Assembly: GCA_030147065.1 (NCBI GenBank)
Contig: JASLAP010000445.1
Location: forward strand, 1-16,038
Length of the DNA stretch: 16,038 nucleotides
DNA from: Pseudonocardia sp.
Lineage (GTDB): Bacteria; Actinomycetota; Actinomycetes; Mycobacteriales; Pseudonocardiaceae
Direction of reading: 5' to 3'
The notes beneath the pieces were generated by a model that was not told the DNA's origin, made no database searches, and was given only the letters and a program-made list of their open reading frames with translations. A program made the position numbers and the translations under genes. Within the stretch, counting starts at the first letter, position 1, and every line of letters begins with the position of its first letter. Shown here in pieces: positions 13,782 to 16,038 of the stretch.

Positions 13782-13810
13782 GATCACTGCGTTAGCTTGA
13801 TGCAGTGATC
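13782..13810. promoter_or_regulatory. TetR operator: GATCACTGC inverted repeat
   Basis: Perfect 9-bp arms, GATCACTGC (13782-13790) and GCAGTGATC (13802-13810), surround an 11-bp AT-rich spacer. TGCGTTA occurs at 13788-13794 and again at 13747-13753 nearer the MFS start. The element lies between the divergent TetR and MFS genes and overlaps the likely promoter region of the TetR gene. Binding by that TetR protein is inference from placement. Confidence 0.65.
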
Positions 13811-13815
13811 AGTGC

Positions 13816-13821
13816 AATACT
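13816..13821 (+). promoter_or_regulatory. -10-like box of the TetR gene at 13828
   Basis: AATACT lies 6 nt before the GTG at 13828, consistent with a leaderless start. No Shine-Dalgarno sequence precedes the GTG. Confidence 0.35.
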
Positions 13822-13827
13822 GGTCGG

Positions 13828-14409
13828 GTGTCCACTCCCGCGGCGGCGTCGTCCGCCCCTGCGCGCTCCGGTACCCGCCCCGGCGGCCGCTCGGCCCGGG
13901 TCCGCGCCGCGGTGCACCGCGCCGTCGAGGCACTGCTCGTCGAGGAGGGGGGCGACGCGCTGACCGTCCCCGTCGTGGCCGCCCGCGCCGGGGTGCACGC
14001 CACCACGCTCTACCGGCGGTGGGGGTCGATCGGCGAGCTGCTCGCCGACGTCGCGACCAGCCGGTTCACCGGGGACGTCGTGGTGCCCGACACCGGGAGC
14101 CTGCGCGGGGACCTGGAGCGCTGGGCGGCCGACGTGGCCACCGACCTGGCCGACCCGGACGTCCTCGCGCTGATGCGCGCCACCATCGGCGCCGGGGGCG
14201 AGGTGGGCGCCTGCGCCTGCCGCGGGGACCGCGAGGAGCAGCTCGCGGCCATGATCGAACGGGAGCGGGCGCGGGGGAACCCGGTGCCGACCGTCGAGCG
14301 GGCCGCCGACGCCCTGCTCGCGCCGCTCTACTACCGGTCGGTCTTCACCGAGGTCGCCGGCACGCCCGAGTGGGCCCGCGGGCTGGTCGCGCACCTGCTG
14401 CCGGACTGA
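13828..14409 (+). CDS. TetR-family repressor of the divergent MFS gene
   Basis: A 193-residue TetR-type regulator. After a Ser/Ala/Pro/Arg-rich N-terminal tail, the helix-turn-helix spans about 45-76 (LTVPVVAARAGVHATTLYRR then WGSIGELLADVA). The C-terminal domain begins DTGSLRGDLERWAADVATDL and includes DPDVLALMRATIGAGGEVG, a pattern seen in one large actinobacterial TetR class; its ligand is unknown. An unusual CxC pair (C129, C131) follows in GACACRGDREEQ, at the loop where most relatives have a plain charged segment. It could sense metal or oxidation, or mean nothing. Start GTG is chosen by the AATACT box and the start of homology. The operator-like inverted repeat lies directly upstream. 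Confidence 0.85.
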   Translation: MSTPAAASSAPARSGTRPGGRSARVRAAVHRAVEALLVEEGGDALTVPVVAARAGVHATTLYRRWGSIGELLADVATSRFTGDVVVPDTGSLRGDLERWAADVATDLADPDVLALMRATIGAGGEVGACACRGDREEQLAAMIERERARGNPVPTVERAADALLAPLYYRSVFTEVAGTPEWARGLVAHLLPD

Positions 14410-14468
14410 CCGGTGGCCGGGGCGGACCGCCCTGCGCCGCTCGTCCCGGTCCTCGCACGGGCGGTGTG

Positions 14469-14500
14469 CGCCGCGCAGAGGCCCCGGCGTCTGCGCGGCG
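14469..14500 (+). terminator. Strong 11-bp hairpin downstream of the TetR gene
   Basis: CGCCGCGCAGA (14469-14479) and TCTGCGCGGCG (14490-14500) pair perfectly around a 10-nt loop. It lies 60 nt after the TetR stop. There is no T-run, which is common for actinobacterial terminators, so an intrinsic terminator is likely but not certain. Confidence 0.5.
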
Positions 14501-14527
14501 TACGGGAAGTCTGCGAGGACGCCCCTG

Positions 14528-14672
14528 ACCCCGGCCCGTGGCCGAGCGCTGCGCGTCTTCACCGACGCCGTGCGCACCGACGCGGTGCCGATGGGCGAGG
14601 TCCGCGAGAACGTGCCGAGCCTGGCCATGGTGGAGGCGGCGGTCCGGTCAGGCACGGCGGGGAAGGCCCTGA
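14528..14672 (+). pseudogene. C-terminal scrap of a Gfo/Idh/MocA-type dehydrogenase
   Basis: A plus-strand frame encodes GRALRVFTDAVRTDAVPMGE followed by VRENVPSLAMVEAAVRSG. This resembles the last helix of Gfo/Idh/MocA sugar dehydrogenases, where a DAVR...P...VRENVPSLAMVFAAVRS segment sits near the C-terminus. Nothing before about 14528 continues the protein, and the frame runs without a stop into antisense of the alcohol dehydrogenase. Both ends are therefore broken, and the scrap overlaps the dehydrogenase stop at 14648. It is short, so family assignment is tentative. Confidence 0.45.
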
Positions 14673-15706
14673 CGGGTGGGGTCGATCATGGTCATGCCGG
14701 CGACCACCGCCCGGTCGACGTGGGGGAGTGCCCGCGCCGCCTCGTCGAGGCCGATCGTGCGTTCGACCAGCCGCTGCGGCTGCAGGGCACCCCGCTCGAT
14801 GAGGGCCATCATGGCCGGGTAGTCGACCGCGGCCATCCCGTGGCTGCCCAGCAGGTCGAGCTCCCAGGCGATCACCCGGGCCATCGGCACCCGCGGGTGG
14901 CCGCCGACCGGCGGCAGCAGCCCGACCTGGACGTGGCGGCCTCGACGGCGGAGGCTGAGGACGGCATCGGCACAGGCCTGCTCGCTGCCGACGGCATCGA
15001 CGGCGACGTGGCTGCCGCCGCCGGTGAGGGCGGCGACAGCGGCCGGGACGTCGGTGCCGTCGGCGAGCAACGTGTGCTCCGCGCCGAGTTCCGCGGCGGC
15101 GGCGAGGGCCCGCGGGTTGCGGTCCACCGCGACCACCCGCCCACCCAGGGCGCGGGCGATCATCACCGTGCTGAGCCCCACCCCGCCGGCACCGACCACG
15201 GTCACCCACTCCCCGTCGGTGACGCGGGCGCGGCCGACCAGGGCGCGGTACGCCGTGGCGAAGCGGCAGCCGAGGCCGGCCGCGGTGGCGAAGTCGATCT
15301 GCTCGGGAACGGCCACCAGGTTCGTGTCCGCGCCGTGCAGGGCGACGAACTCGGCGAAGGACCCCCAGTGGGTGAAGCCCGGCTGCTGCTGGTCGGGGCA
15401 GACCTGGGCGTTCCCGGTCCGGCACCACGCGCAGCGGCCGCAGCCGCAGACGAACGGGACGGTCACCCGGTCGCCGACCTGCCACCGGGTGACCCGTGCG
15501 CCGACCTCGGCCACGACACCGGCGAGCTCGTGACCCGGGACGTGCGGGAACGTGATCTCGTCGTGCCCGGCCCAGCCGTGCCAGTCGCTGCGGCACATGC
15601 CGGTGGCCATCACCCGCACCACCACCCCGCCGGCCGGGGCCGTGGGTTCGGCCACCTCCCGGACCTCGGGCTGGGCTCGAGCGGCATCGACGACCACGGC
15701 GCGCAC
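14648..15706 (-). CDS. Zinc-dependent alcohol dehydrogenase
   Basis: A 352-residue medium-chain zinc alcohol dehydrogenase, oxidising an alcohol or reducing an aldehyde with NAD(P). The catalytic-zinc side shows GMCRSDWHGW (C38), HVPGHELAG (H59, E60) and LGCRFATAYRAL (C147). The structural-zinc loop CGCGRCAWCRTGNAQVC supplies C89, C92, C95 and C103. The Rossmann motif is VVGAGGVGLS (170-179), and the acidic residue in RVVAVDRNP points to NAD+. I chose GTG 15706, where homology starts (VRAVVVDAA) with AGGA 7 nt upstream; the frame is open for 30 more codons, but that extension is low-complexity. It follows the dihydrofolate-reductase-like gene on the same strand by 103 nt. Substrate unknown. 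Confidence 0.92.
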   Translation of the reverse strand: MRAVVVDAARAQPEVREVAEPTAPAGGVVVRVMATGMCRSDWHGWAGHDEITFPHVPGHELAGVVAEVGARVTRWQVGDRVTVPFVCGCGRCAWCRTGNAQVCPDQQQPGFTHWGSFAEFVALHGADTNLVAVPEQIDFATAAGLGCRFATAYRALVGRARVTDGEWVTVVGAGGVGLSTVMIARALGGRVVAVDRNPRALAAAAELGAEHTLLADGTDVPAAVAALTGGGSHVAVDAVGSEQACADAVLSLRRRGRHVQVGLLPPVGGHPRVPMARVIAWELDLLGSHGMAAVDYPAMMALIERGALQPQRLVERTIGLDEAARALPHVDRAVVAGMTMIDPTRQGLPRRA

Positions 15707-15809
15707 CGGTACATCCTGCTCGACCGCCGCCCCGGGACCGGGCCCGGCCGGTGCGCCGTGGCGCGCCAGGCAGGCTCCGGGCGCGTGGACCCGCACCGGA
15801 GACCGCGGC

Positions 15810-16038
15810 TCAGCGGGTCCGGTAGCGCGCGTAGATCAGTCCGCTGTCGAAGGCGCGCTGCTCGACCAGCTCGAGATCGAGGCGCACGCCGTCGGGGAAG
15901 AACCGCGTGCCGCCGCCGACCACGCTCGTCGTGATGAAGAGGTGGTACTCGTCCACCAGGCCGGCCGCGATCGCCTGGGAGGCGAGGTCCGGACCGTCGA
16001 CGCTGAGATCGTGGTCGGCCTCCGCCTTGAGTCGGCGG
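15810..16038 (-). CDS. Dihydrofolate reductase / RibD C-terminal-like protein, C-terminal part (cut by right edge)
   Basis: The last 75 or so residues of a protein whose start lies beyond the right end. The visible segment reads DLSVDGPDLASQAIAAGLVD, EYHLFITTSVVGGGTRFFPD and GVRLDLELVEQRAFDSGLIY before ARYRTR and TGA. GPDLASQAIAAGLVDEYHL followed by VGGGTRFFPDG is the standard C-terminal signature of the DHFR-like / RibD C-terminal family, small NADPH-binding reductases often of unknown substrate in actinobacteria. No frame problem is seen in this part. It is upstream of the alcohol dehydrogenase on the same strand and could be co-transcribed with it. Confidence 0.88.
   Translation of the reverse strand, partial: RRLKAEADHDLSVDGPDLASQAIAAGLVDEYHLFITTSVVGGGTRFFPDGVRLDLELVEQRAFDSGLIYARYRTR

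Noticed and set aside
12686..13795. A 369-codon plus-strand frame opposite the MFS gene
   Set aside because: Composition dominated by Gly, Arg, Asp and Gln; it mirrors the MFS codons and has no domain.
14570..15934. A 454-codon plus-strand frame opposite the alcohol dehydrogenase
   Set aside because: Only its first 30 or so codons resemble a protein (the Gfo/Idh/MocA scrap); the rest is antisense to a clear zinc dehydrogenase.

Overview
This is very GC-rich DNA with strong G/C preference at third codon positions and few Shine-Dalgarno sequences. Several starts instead sit 6-7 nt after a TANNNT-like -10 box, which suggests leaderless mRNAs. This fits an actinobacterium, possibly of the Pseudonocardiales type. 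That placement is inference from composition and protein families, not a database match. I see no rRNA, tRNA, CRISPR array, phage gene or transposase.

Layout. 1-1911: a CGNR/ABATE-type regulator (minus, cut by the left edge) diverges from a VOC protein and a two-domain flavin split-barrel protein; the shared intergenic region carries repeated CTAACC motifs. 1912-2646: a gene-poor stretch with palindromes and weak or decayed reading frames. 2647-4848: a GNAT acetyltransferase (minus) diverges from a small membrane protein and an FAD amine-oxidase-like protein. 4849-5495: a frameshifted and truncated quinone-oxidoreductase fossil, then an MmcQ/YjbR protein. 5652-7721: an operon of a small membrane protein and an NAD(P)-dependent epimerase-like protein, divergent from a TetR regulator, with two clear palindromic operators between them. 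7762-9453: a TspO/MBR-like membrane protein downstream of the C-terminal half of a Rieske oxygenase, whose missing 5' end abuts a MarR gene. 9476-10076: a small split-barrel protein whose start overlaps the end of a 35-codon VOC fossil, itself preceded by a seven-codon leader frame. 10202-12439: a GH36 alpha-galactosidase. 12485-14409: an MFS exporter divergent from its probable TetR repressor. 14469-14672: a strong hairpin and a C-terminal scrap of a Gfo/Idh/MocA-type dehydrogenase. 14648-15706: a zinc alcohol dehydrogenase. 15810-16038: the C-terminus of a dihydrofolate-reductase-family protein.

The window looks like accessory chromosome made of small regulator-plus-enzyme cassettes (CGNR/VOC/flavoprotein, TetR/membrane protein/epimerase, MarR/Rieske/TspO-like, TetR/MFS), mostly for small-molecule oxidation, detoxification or export. 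At least four gene fossils in 16 kb point to active deletion. The best leads are the operator arrays at 350-419, 6933-7018 and 13782-13810, and the apparent deletion that removed the 5' ends of the divergent Rieske and MarR genes at about 9045. I found no convincing evidence for a completely new type of system.
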